Below, piece by piece: positions 1 to 4,837 of a DNA stretch of 5,470 nucleotides. The DNA comes from an archaeon (GTDB taxonomy: Archaea > Iainarchaeota > Iainarchaeia > Iainarchaeales > Iainarchaeaceae). The DNA lies in NCBI GenBank assembly GCA_024653865.1, contig JANLHD010000082.1:1-5470 (forward strand), in the 5' to 3' direction. The stretch's first letter is position 1. Each line of letters begins with the position of its first letter. A program made the translations under genes and the position numbers. The notes below the pieces were generated by a model. That model saw only the letters and a program-made list of their open reading frames with translations. It ran no database searches and was not told where the DNA came from.

Positions 1-532
1 CAAGAATTGCGATGGAAGAAAACGTAGCCAAAAAAATCCTTGGGTAACCGGAAATTTCGGAATCAAAATACGCGCCGAAATATATTTTCTCGCGCGACAA
101 GATGATTGCAAGAGAATAAGCAAGAATATAAACCCCAAAAATAAGCCCCAGTGCCTCCGGAACAGTTGAGGGCAAAGGCTCCTCTGTGACCTCAATAAAC
201 GAAGAAAAGGAAACCAAAGCGGTTGTCGCAAGGGCAAAAAAAGCCATCTCGCCCCGGGAATCCCCCTCCACCATTTTCTGCCTAAACAAAGGCGATGCGG
301 AAATCAATACACTAAAACCGGCAAAAAGCATGTGGCCCGGAAGCAAATTCGTCAAATAACCAAAAGGCCAATAAACAAAAATAGAGGCAAGAACCGAAAA
401 ACCCGCCACCCACGTGTATAGCGCATTGACAGGAGAAATCACTTTCTTCAGAAAAAACCTCTGAATGACAAGCGCAAGAGCAATCACAAAAACAATTGCC
501 GCAACCGGAAAATACAAATCAAGGCTTGCCAT
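1..532 (-). CDS. Polytopic membrane protein, N-terminal part (runs off left edge)
   Basis: An open frame on the minus strand starts at ATG 532 and stays open to base 1, giving 177 residues without a stop. I translated it by hand. It begins MASLDLYFPVAAIVFVIALA and is strongly hydrophobic. Likely membrane segments lie near residues 8-25, 41-57, 66-80, 96-113, 127-145 and from 163 onward, so at least five or six helices are visible. Short charged loops separate them (FFLKK at 26-30, RQKMVEGDSRGE at 84-95, SREK at 146-149). I do not recognise the family; an integral membrane protein is all the sequence supports. The start is favoured because a TATA-like box sits about 29 nt upstream, consistent with a leaderless or near-leaderless mRNA. 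The gene is divergent from the small membrane protein at 693. The C-terminus is outside the window. Confidence 0.75.
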   Translation of the reverse strand, partial: MASLDLYFPVAAIVFVIALALVIQRFFLKKVISPVNALYTWVAGFSVLASIFVYWPFGYLTNLLPGHMLFAGFSVLISASPLFRQKMVEGDSRGEMAFFALATTALVSFSSFIEVTEEPLPSTVPEALGLIFGVYILAYSLAIILSREKIYFGAYFDSEISGYPRIFLATFSSIAIL

Positions 533-555
533 CAACAAACAAATAGCAAAAAACC

Positions 556-566
556 GAATTTAAAAG
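556..566 (-). promoter_or_regulatory. TATA-like box of the left-edge membrane protein gene
   Basis: Minus-strand CTTTTAAATTC is centred about 29 nt upstream of ATG 532. Archaeal transcription starts roughly 25 nt downstream of the TATA centre, so the transcript would begin at or a few bases before the start codon. No Shine-Dalgarno sequence lies before that ATG, which agrees with leaderless initiation. Confidence 0.45.
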
Positions 567-652
567 AAACTGATTGGCATCACGCAAGTCCCTTGCTCCA
601 AAAAAAACCCTGCTAAGCCTTAAAATCACCCCGACAACCAGCTACAAAACAC

Positions 653-660
653 TTATATTT
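653..660 (+). promoter_or_regulatory. TATA-like box of the two-helix membrane protein gene
   Basis: TTATATTT is centred about 36 nt before ATG 693. Transcription would start near 681-683 and leave a leader of about ten bases containing the ribosome site at 682-686. It is divergent from the promoter at 556-566, about 90 bp away. Confidence 0.5.
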
Positions 661-681
661 ATCCCAAACGTCCATTTTGTT

Positions 682-686
682 GGGAG
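682..686 (+). promoter_or_regulatory. Ribosome binding site deciding start 693
   Basis: GGGAG lies 6 nt before ATG 693. A TTG at 690-692 is in frame and would add one residue, but it sits only 3 nt from this site, so the ATG is the better start. Confidence 0.45.
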
Positions 687-692
687 TATTTG

Positions 693-1016
693 ATGAAAAA
701 AGAAAAAATCTACTTGATTCTAATCCTCCTGATCCCCGGCCTGGCTTTTATCGCAGGCTTTCTCAATATAGTATCACACTTTCTAACCGGAACCGTGCCA
801 ATAATCTTTACCGACCCGTCTGCAGGAACCAACGGAGTCATGCTCCCCTGTATAAACAACATAAACTGTATGACTCCAACAGAATCACTACAAATAAGCT
901 GGTGGCTGACAATAGGTGGACTTGTCCTCATATTAGTAATCAACCAAATAAACAAAAGGTTTGAAAAAGAACACGCGCCCATAAAAACAGTCGACGAACT
1001 CATAAATGAAAAATAA
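693..1016 (+). CDS. Small two-helix membrane protein, unknown function
   Basis: The product has 107 residues and begins MKKEKIYLILILLIPGLAFI. A first membrane helix spans about residues 5-27 after a positively charged N-terminus, and a second spans about 69-87 followed by a K/R-rich tail (NKRFEKEH). The positive-inside rule predicts both ends in the cytoplasm and a loop of about 40 residues outside. That loop carries two cysteines, C53 and C59 (CINNINC), which could form a disulfide on the outer face; this is inference. I do not recognise a family. It resembles VKOR-like or disulfide-handling proteins only in being small and membrane-bound with paired cysteines, and it lacks a CxxC motif, so I make no functional call. 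The helicase follows on the same strand 67 bp after the stop, probably with its own promoter. Confidence 0.7.
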   Translation: MKKEKIYLILILLIPGLAFIAGFLNIVSHFLTGTVPIIFTDPSAGTNGVMLPCINNINCMTPTESLQISWWLTIGGLVLILVINQINKRFEKEHAPIKTVDELINEK

Positions 1017-1053
1017 CTCCCATAACAAATGCAACCGCCAAGCCGCCTATTGC

Positions 1054-1062
1054 GTTAAAAAA
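1054..1062 (+). promoter_or_regulatory. TATA-like box of the helicase gene (leaderless geometry)
   Basis: GTTAAAAAA is centred about 26 nt before ATG 1084, matching transcription starting at the start codon itself. No Shine-Dalgarno sequence precedes ATG 1084. The box lies inside the alternative N-terminal extension that would begin at ATG 1006, an argument against that longer start. Confidence 0.4.
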
Positions 1063-1083
1063 CCTCGGCAATTCGTACTACTA

Positions 1084-2922
1084 ATGCAAGTCTACTTCCC
1101 CTTCGAAACCGTCCGCGAACAGCAGCGCGAACTAATGAAGGACGTGCTCGCCGCGCTCACCGAGCGCAAATCGCTCCTTGTGAACGCCCCAACCGGAATT
1201 GGAAAAACCGCAAGCGCAATCGCACCCGCCCTCTCATACGCCCTCGAACACGACCTCAAGGTGTTCTTTCTTACCCCGAAGAGCTCACAGCACGAAATTG
1301 CGCTCGAAACCGCTGCGTTGATGAAGGAACGCTTTGGGCTGGACATAAAGGCGCTCGATTTGGTGGGCAAGAGGAAGATGTGCATACACCCGCTCGTAAA
1401 GCACGTTCGCCAAGGATTTTACGAAGCATGCTCCGCCGCGAAAAAAAAGAACAACTGCGTGTACTACTCGAACACAAAAGGAAAAACTTTGAAACAAAAA
1501 GCCGAAGCGCGGAAAAGAAAGGCGGGGCTTGACATTTACGGCGCGCCCTACACCGACACAAAAAGCATTTGCGAAGTTCGCGAACTATGCCCCTACGAAG
1601 TCACACTTGAAATGGCACAAAAAGCAAACCTAATAATTGCGGATTACTCGCATCTTTTTTCCGAAGACATCCGCAAAACAATACTCGGAAACGCAAAAAC
1701 GAGTTTGCAAAAATGCATAATAATAGTCGACGAAGCGCACAACCTGCCCCACAGAATTCGCGACATGCTCTCAACCACCCTAAAAGAAGAGGACCTCGAA
1801 AAGGCGGCAAAAGAGGCGCAGCAATCAGGAGCGGATGATGCGAGGATTTTGCTTCTCGAAATGGCGGAGGAAGTCAAAAACCTTGCCGCAAAAATACCAT
1901 TCGCTAAAAACGAGCACCTCGCGGAGGAAGGCGAACTAAAGGCGTTAAAAGAACTCTCGAAAAAAGCCGCGGAAAATGTGAAAGAAACCGCAATGGACTA
2001 CATGCAAAAACAAAAAAAAGAAAACTCATTCCTAATACAAACAAGCGAATTCCTCGACATTCTCAACAGGGAAAAAAAGCACACCCTGCACATAGCAGAA
2101 TCAATGAGAAATTCAAGAAGAATCTCCCTATACCCCCTTGATGTTTCCGAAGTTAGCGCGCAAATATTCAACGAAAGCCACGCAAGCATACTAATGTCAG
2201 GAACCCTATTGCCCCTCGAAATGTACACCGAAATCCTAGGGATAAGAAACGCGCAAACCAAAGAATACACAAGCCCCTTTCCAAAAAAGAACAGGCTAAA
2301 CCTCTTCGTCAACAAAACCACGACAAGGTACACCGAAAGAAGCGAAGGCCAGTACGAAGAAATAGCCCAAATTGCGCAAAACGTGATTGCAAACACGCCC
2401 GGAAACACAATCGTATTCTTCCCCTCATTCGAGATTCTAAGGGCAATAGGCCCCAGGATTAAGACCGGAAGGCAAATACTCGAACAGAGAAGGGAAATGC
2501 CCGAACACGAAAAAAAAGCCCTAATACACAGGTTCAGAGAACTTGGAAGCGGATTCGGAGGGGTATTGTTCGCGGTTTCGGGGGGCTCGATTGCGGAGGG
2601 AATAGATTTTCCCGGCGAAAATTTAAAATGCGCAATAATAGTTGGAATTCCGTTCGAAAAAGTCTCCATCCAATCAAAAGCGCTAATAGAGTACTACCAA
2701 AAAAAATTCGGCAAAGGATGGGAGTACGCATACAACGCCCCCGCAATTTCGCGCGCGGTGCAGGCCGCGGGCAGGGTTATTCGCACCGAGAAGGACAAAG
2801 GGGTGTGCGTTTTCCTCGACAAGCGCTTTTTGGACCCAAACTACAAGGGCTTTTTTCCCAAAGACTTCGACGCAAAAATCACAAGCGAGCCGGAGAAAGA
2901 AGTGAAAAGCTTTTTTGGCTAA
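1084..2922 (+). CDS. XPD/Rad3-family (SF2) iron-sulfur DNA helicase
   Basis: ATP-dependent 5'-3' DNA helicase of the XPD/Rad3/DinG family, with roles in DNA repair and related DNA processing. From ATG 1084 it has 612 residues. In that numbering: Walker A APTGIGKT 35-42; motif Ia FFLTPKSS near 62; DEAH box 216-219 (IIIVDEAHNLPHR); motif III ILMSGTL 369-375; motif IV FFPSF near 445; motif V GGSIAEGIDFPG near 500-511; motif VI QAAGRVIRT 560-568. Cysteines between motifs Ia and II fit an Fe-S domain: C100, C116, C125, C163 and C169 (LCPYE), one more than the usual four. A charged helical stretch at about 230-320 would be the Arch domain. ATG 1006 is in frame and would add 26 residues, but it overlaps the upstream gene, has no ribosome site, and homologues start near the sequence YFPFETVREQQ. 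Length is normal for archaeal XPD. The 3' end overlaps the toxin gene by 4 nt. Confidence 0.93.
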   Translation: MQVYFPFETVREQQRELMKDVLAALTERKSLLVNAPTGIGKTASAIAPALSYALEHDLKVFFLTPKSSQHEIALETAALMKERFGLDIKALDLVGKRKMCIHPLVKHVRQGFYEACSAAKKKNNCVYYSNTKGKTLKQKAEARKRKAGLDIYGAPYTDTKSICEVRELCPYEVTLEMAQKANLIIADYSHLFSEDIRKTILGNAKTSLQKCIIIVDEAHNLPHRIRDMLSTTLKEEDLEKAAKEAQQSGADDARILLLEMAEEVKNLAAKIPFAKNEHLAEEGELKALKELSKKAAENVKETAMDYMQKQKKENSFLIQTSEFLDILNREKKHTLHIAESMRNSRRISLYPLDVSEVSAQIFNESHASILMSGTLLPLEMYTEILGIRNAQTKEYTSPFPKKNRLNLFVNKTTTRYTERSEGQYEEIAQIAQNVIANTPGNTIVFFPSFEILRAIGPRIKTGRQILEQRREMPEHEKKALIHRFRELGSGFGGVLFAVSGGSIAEGIDFPGENLKCAIIVGIPFEKVSIQSKALIEYYQKKFGKGWEYAYNAPAISRAVQAAGRVIRTEKDKGVCVFLDKRFLDPNYKGFFPKDFDAKITSEPEKEVKSFFG

Positions 2923-3254
2923 GCTTCTCTTATTATTGAACAAATTTTTTCCACAATCTCCGCGGTCTTTTCTTTGCCTAGGGTTCCCGCCCTGTAGAGA
3001 ATTATTGAATTGTCGGCGGTAAACAATTTGTTTGGGCGAACATTGCTCCTCTGGTGCAAAGAGCCCATAGAAAAATCTTTTTCAGAAAGGGGAATGCTGT
3101 AAGAATCACGGGTTTTTTGGCTTGTAATCTGGCAGAGAATGGAATCTCTCCCGGGAAGCGAAGCAATCACGAGTGCGGGGCGCCTTTTTGAATCCGAAAA
3201 ATCGGAAAAAGGAAACCTGACGACAACAACCTCGCCCCTTAAAGGTTTTTCCAA
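2919..3254 (-). CDS. MazF/PemK-type toxin (endoribonuclease family)
   Basis: The product has 111 residues and shows the PemK/MazF signature: LRGEVVVVRFPFSDF at 5-19, then SDSKRRPALVIA at 20-31, QITS at 42-45, and SNVRPNKLFTAD at 70-81. R24/R25-P26 and T44/S45 match the places where MazF family members carry their catalytic arginine and threonine/serine, so the active site looks intact. Members are sequence-specific mRNA interferases that stop translation; the cleavage site cannot be read from sequence. It starts at TTG 3254, with AGGAGG at 3265-3270 as ribosome site, and its first 16 nt overlap the end of the antitoxin gene, implying coupled translation. Its stop (TAG) overlaps the helicase stop (TAA) in CTAA at 2919-2922, so the two genes converge. 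Confidence 0.88.
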   Translation of the reverse strand: MEKPLRGEVVVVRFPFSDFSDSKRRPALVIASLPGRDSILCQITSQKTRDSYSIPLSEKDFSMGSLHQRSNVRPNKLFTADNSIILYRAGTLGKEKTAEIVEKICSIIREA

Positions 3255-3412
3255 GCCTCTTCATCCTCCTTGGACAGCCAGTCTTTTGCCAAGGAGTTTT
3301 CGGAAAGACCCATGACATGCTTTGAATTGTTTTTCAACAGCTTGTCAAAGGCTGTGGCTTTCCTTTTGAGTTCTTCCAGCCGGGCTTTGGAAATGCTCAC
3401 AGTATCAGCCAT
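3239..3412 (-). CDS. Antitoxin of the MazF/PemK-type pair
   Basis: A 57-residue protein lies directly upstream of the toxin and overlaps its start by 16 nt, the usual antitoxin-first order. It begins MADTVSISKARLEELKRKAT, a short strand followed by a charged helix, and ends with an acidic, Trp-containing tail, SLAKDWLSKEDEEAWKNL (40-57). I recognise that tail from antitoxins partnered with PemK-like toxins; it is probably the segment that covers the toxin. The N-terminal part would bind DNA and repress the operon. Two starts compete. ATG 3412 fits the family N-terminus and has a TATA-like box about 39 nt upstream but no clear ribosome site. TTG 3463 would add 17 residues; it has an excellent ribosome site (GAGGTG, 3469-3474) and its own TATA-like box. 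I call 3412 because the extra residues look unlike the family. Confidence 0.78.
   Translation of the reverse strand: MADTVSISKARLEELKRKATAFDKLLKNNSKHVMGLSENSLAKDWLSKEDEEAWKNL
3265..3270 (-). promoter_or_regulatory. Ribosome binding site of the toxin gene
   Basis: Minus-strand AGGAGG lies 10 nt before TTG 3254, inside the antitoxin coding region. The spacing is slightly long, but it is the only strong site supporting the non-ATG start. A nearer AGAGG at 3256-3260 is too close to be used. Confidence 0.45.
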
Positions 3413-3417
3413 ATAAC

Positions 3418-3434
3418 CACTATTAGTAATACTG
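3418..3434. promoter_or_regulatory. Imperfect inverted repeat upstream of the antitoxin ATG (candidate operator)
   Basis: On plus the arms are CACTATTA and TAATACTG around a single central G at 3426; seven of eight positions pair, with one C-C mismatch. It ends 5 bp before ATG 3412 and lies just downstream of the TATA-like box at 3446-3457, where the antitoxin or toxin-antitoxin complex could block transcription. Toxin-antitoxin operons are commonly autoregulated through such sites; binding here is inferred. Confidence 0.4.
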
Positions 3435-3445
3435 TCCTTACCAGC

Positions 3446-3457
3446 ATTTAAAAATAA
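3446..3457 (-). promoter_or_regulatory. TATA-like box, proximal promoter of the toxin-antitoxin operon
   Basis: Minus-strand TTATTTTTAAAT is centred about 39 nt before ATG 3412, giving a leader of roughly a dozen bases that overlaps the inverted repeat at 3418-3434. It lies within the extension that TTG 3463 would translate, so the two start models exclude one another. Confidence 0.4.
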
Positions 3458-3468
3458 CTCCAAGGCAA

Positions 3469-3474
3469 CACCTC
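3469..3474 (-). promoter_or_regulatory. Strong Shine-Dalgarno before alternative antitoxin start TTG 3463
   Basis: Minus-strand GAGGTG lies 5 nt before an in-frame TTG at 3463. Two nearby genes (toxin at 3254, PEBP at 5327) also use TTG with a purine-rich site, so this start cannot be dismissed. Confidence 0.4.
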
Positions 3475-3497
3475 AATACCCCTAAAAAGAAAATTGA

Positions 3498-3506
3498 ATA
3501 TAAATA
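3498..3506 (-). promoter_or_regulatory. TATA-like box, distal promoter upstream of the antitoxin
   Basis: Minus-strand TATTTATAT is centred 39 nt before TTG 3463 and begins 5 bp after the 18-bp shared element at 3512-3529. It is flanked symmetrically by AATTG (3492-3496) and CAATT (3507-3511). The layout (element, short gap, TATA, about 40 nt to start) is repeated before the zinc protein and PIN genes. Confidence 0.5.
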
Positions 3507-3511
3507 CAATT

Positions 3512-3529
3512 AGGGTTCATTGCCGGTGC
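3512..3529 (-). repeat. Shared 18-bp promoter element, copy A
   Basis: Plus-strand AGGGTTCATTGCCGGTGC. The last ten bases are identical in all three copies, and AGG and a T at the sixth position are also kept. It lies 5 bp upstream, in minus-strand orientation, of the TATA-like box at 3498-3506, in the gap between the antitoxin and the zinc protein genes. Confidence 0.65.
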
Positions 3530-3592
3530 GGAATAACCTAGCAACCTAAAAGTAAGAATTCTGCATAGGGAATTGTTCGTGCTTCCAAAAGA

Positions 3593-3976
3593 TTATTTTT
3601 CATTGCCGTTCTTTATGTCATCATAAAACTCCCAGGCGCGGCACACTATGCACCCTGGTTCAAAATCAGGGCATTTTTTCCCATAAAACTTAGTTATTTT
3701 ATCCTCGAGCCAGCTCCTGTGCCCAGCTTCTTCATAACATAAATTACATTCCCAGTATTCGAATTTCTTTTCCTTGCCTGTCCACTTTACCGTATTGCCC
3801 TTCAGCTTCCCAAACTTGAATGTGCCCACTTTCTTCCATTCGCCAGTCCCCTTAATTGGGGCGGGAATTTTTCCGAAATAATGCCCATTTGAATATTTCC
3901 TGTTTTCATAAACTGTCGTGTGAAAGTATTTCCCGCAAATCAAACATTTTCTCTTTAACCTTTTTTTCTTCTTCAT
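3593..3976 (-). CDS. Cysteine-rich zinc-binding-type protein, unknown function
   Basis: The product has 127 residues, is very basic at the N-terminus (MKKKKRLKRK), and has seven cysteines in three CxxC pairs plus one: C11/C14 (CLICGKYFH), C77/C80 (WECNLCYEE), C102, and C109/C112 (CIVCRAW). Histidines H19, H32 and H86 are further possible ligands. C11/C14 with C77/C80 could form a four-cysteine zinc ribbon, and the last three cysteines with a histidine a second site; this grouping is inference. The middle (33-72) is rich in Gly, Lys and aromatic residues, with a repeated GKIP/GKLK pattern that suggests beta strands. I do not recognise a family. Nucleic-acid binding is plausible from charge and zinc motifs but unproven. 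Start ATG 3976 has a TATA-like box 40 nt upstream and no clear ribosome site. It is divergent from the RHH gene. Confidence 0.75.
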   Translation of the reverse strand: MKKKKRLKRKCLICGKYFHTTVYENRKYSNGHYFGKIPAPIKGTGEWKKVGTFKFGKLKGNTVKWTGKEKKFEYWECNLCYEEAGHRSWLEDKITKFYGKKCPDFEPGCIVCRAWEFYDDIKNGNEK

Positions 3977-4011
3977 TATTCAACCCGCCAATAAAAAAGT
4001 TGCGCGAATTC

Positions 4012-4020
4012 AAATAAAAA
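4012..4020 (-). promoter_or_regulatory. TATA-like box of the zinc protein gene
   Basis: Minus-strand TTTTTATTT is centred 40 nt before ATG 3976 and starts 7 bp after copy B of the shared element. A second T-rich box at 3991-3999 is only about 19 nt from the ATG, too near for a TATA box. Confidence 0.45.
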
Positions 4021-4027
4021 CAAAATG

Positions 4028-4045
4028 AGGGGTAGTTGCCGGTGC
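4028..4045 (-). repeat. Shared 18-bp promoter element, copy B
   Basis: Plus-strand AGGGGTAGTTGCCGGTGC, in the divergent region between the zinc protein and RHH genes. In minus orientation it is 7 bp upstream of the TATA-like box at 4012-4020. It ends 54 bp before the RHH start codon, so it could also act on that plus-strand gene. Confidence 0.65.
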
Positions 4046-4051
4046 AAACCC

Positions 4052-4099
4052 AAAACCAAAGCGTTATTAACCAGTTAATAACAATATTATTTTGGTTTT
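4052..4099. promoter_or_regulatory. Nested inverted repeats over the RHH promoter (candidate operator)
   Basis: The inner part is a perfect palindrome: GTTATTAAC (4063-4071), spacer CA, GTTAATAAC (4074-4082). It is enclosed by a second perfect inverted repeat, AAAACCAAA (4052-4060) and TTTGGTTTT (4091-4099), which ends at the base before ATG 4100. The inner right arm also reads as a TATA-like box about 22 nt before the ATG, so a protein bound there would block TATA-binding protein. RHH proteins bind such two-fold sites as dimers or tetramers and often regulate themselves, which makes autoregulation the natural reading. Confidence 0.65.
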
Positions 4100-4384
4100 A
4101 TGGGAAAAATGCTGACAGTAGAAGTCGATGATGCTTATGCAAGGGGAATCGACAAACTCATTTCCTCCACGGGGCTGTATTCCTCGAGAAGCGAGTTCTT
4201 GAAGGATGCCATAAGAAAGAACCTCGCGGAAATGATTGGAATGAGCGATGGCCTTAGGCTAATTCACGAAGAAACAGAAAAGCTCGCCGCAAAGGTAAGG
4301 GAAAGGGGCGGGCCCATAAAAATGACCAAAAAGCAAAGGGAAGCCCTTGCAAGAAAATTCATGAAGGAAAAAAACATTTCCTAA
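4100..4384 (+). CDS. Ribbon-helix-helix (CopG/Arc-type) DNA-binding regulator
   Basis: The product has 94 residues. Residues 3-43 show the ribbon-helix-helix pattern: a short strand MLTVEVD, a first helix (AYARGIDKLISS), the turn TGLYSSR, and a second helix SEFLKDAIRKNLAEM. Two such chains pair, and the strand contacts bases in the major groove. The remainder (about 50-94) is charged and helical (HEETEKLAAKVRERGG, then KKQREALARKFMKEK) and could mediate oligomerisation or bind a partner such as a PIN toxin. Start ATG 4100 has no ribosome site and fits leaderless initiation; ATG 4109 (codon 4) is the alternative. The upstream nested palindrome is its likely operator. It converges on the PIN gene with a 4-nt CTAA overlap, unlike classical VapBC operons, where the antitoxin precedes the toxin on the same strand. 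Confidence 0.85.
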   Translation: MGKMLTVEVDDAYARGIDKLISSTGLYSSRSEFLKDAIRKNLAEMIGMSDGLRLIHEETEKLAAKVRERGGPIKMTKKQREALARKFMKEKNIS

Positions 4385-4800
4385 AAGTCTTGGGGCTCCA
4401 GGATTTTTATCTGCCCTTCCGCTTTCTTAAAATCCCTGGAATTGAATGTCACGATGCAATCGCACTTGTCCTTAATCGCAATTGCAATATGCAATGCGTC
4501 CGCAGAATGGATTCCCATTTCAATATGCTCCCGAACCCCAATTTGCCCGCCAGAACTGGCAATTTCCGTTTTCACGCCGATTTTTTCGAAATATGCGATA
4601 ATTTCGTCCTTAAGGTGATAACGCTTTGATTTTACTTCCTCAAAAAACCAATCAGAAAGAACAATCACATCCCCTAGATCCCTAACTCTCTCAAAAAACA
4701 CTTCAGCCTCGACAAAAAGGCCCCTCGTGTTCCTGCCAATCTCCCTCTCAAAAAGCGAAATGAAAACGTTCGAATCCAAATAAATTCGCATGCAACGCAT
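4381..4800 (-). CDS. PIN-domain protein (VapC-like nuclease fold)
   Basis: The product has 139 residues with the PIN pattern. The first acidic residue is in RIYLDSNVFISLFE (D9); acidic residues E54/E55 follow in DWFFEEVKS; D101 lies in IHSADALHIAIAI; and near the C-terminus TFNSRDF carries N120 and D123. These form the acidic pocket that binds Mg/Mn for RNA cleavage in PIN nucleases, so the site looks intact. Length is normal for a VapC-like protein. No same-strand antitoxin lies upstream; the nearest DNA-binding candidate is the convergent RHH gene, so pairing is possible but unproven. Two in-frame starts, ATG 4800 and ATG 4791, result from a 9-bp tandem duplication. ATG 4800 is 26 nt from the TATA-like box (leaderless geometry), while 4791 matches the family start MRIYLDSNV. 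Other PIN proteins act in RNA processing, so a non-toxin role is possible. Confidence 0.85.
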   Translation of the reverse strand: MRCMRIYLDSNVFISLFEREIGRNTRGLFVEAEVFFERVRDLGDVIVLSDWFFEEVKSKRYHLKDEIIAYFEKIGVKTEIASSGGQIGVREHIEMGIHSADALHIAIAIKDKCDCIVTFNSRDFKKAEGQIKILEPQDF

Positions 4801-4804
4801 GCAA
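4787..4804. repeat. Perfect 9-bp tandem duplication over the PIN start codon
   Basis: CGCATGCAA occurs twice without a gap (4787-4795 and 4796-4804). On the minus strand each copy supplies an in-frame ATG, so the duplication adds codons M-R-C before the family-like start MRIYLDSN. Each copy contains the palindrome GCATGC. Confidence 0.8.
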
Positions 4805-4822
4805 CAAATTTGGTTCGGGGGA

Positions 4823-4830
4823 CTTAAATT
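4823..4830 (-). promoter_or_regulatory. TATA-like box of the PIN gene
   Basis: Minus-strand AATTTAAG is centred about 26 nt before ATG 4800 and about 35 nt before ATG 4791. It begins 7 bp after copy C of the shared element. Confidence 0.45.
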
Positions 4831-4837
4831 GGCTGCC

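Noticed and set aside
677..964. A 95-codon plus-strand frame and a 97-codon minus-strand frame over the small membrane protein
   Set aside because: Only the frame from 693 gives sensible membrane helices and has a matching TATA-like box and ribosome site.
1006..1083. N-terminal extension of the helicase from ATG 1006
   Set aside because: It overlaps the preceding gene, lacks a ribosome site, encodes an unfamily-like segment and contains the TATA-like box that fits ATG 1084.
1998..2669. A 223-codon open frame on the minus strand inside the helicase gene
   Set aside because: It lies wholly opposite the helicase, whose motifs III to V are clear in the same bases. The minus-strand product shows no family motif and has the look of an antisense shadow.
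3599..3608. CATTGCCGTT, resembling the shared 18-bp element
   Set aside because: Only the first eight bases match the CATTGCCG part of the element, and it falls in the last codons of the zinc protein with no TATA-like box at the usual distance.
4390..4629. Plus-strand 79-codon frame opposite the PIN gene
   Set aside because: It is the antisense of a clear PIN domain and has no promoter or recognisable product.
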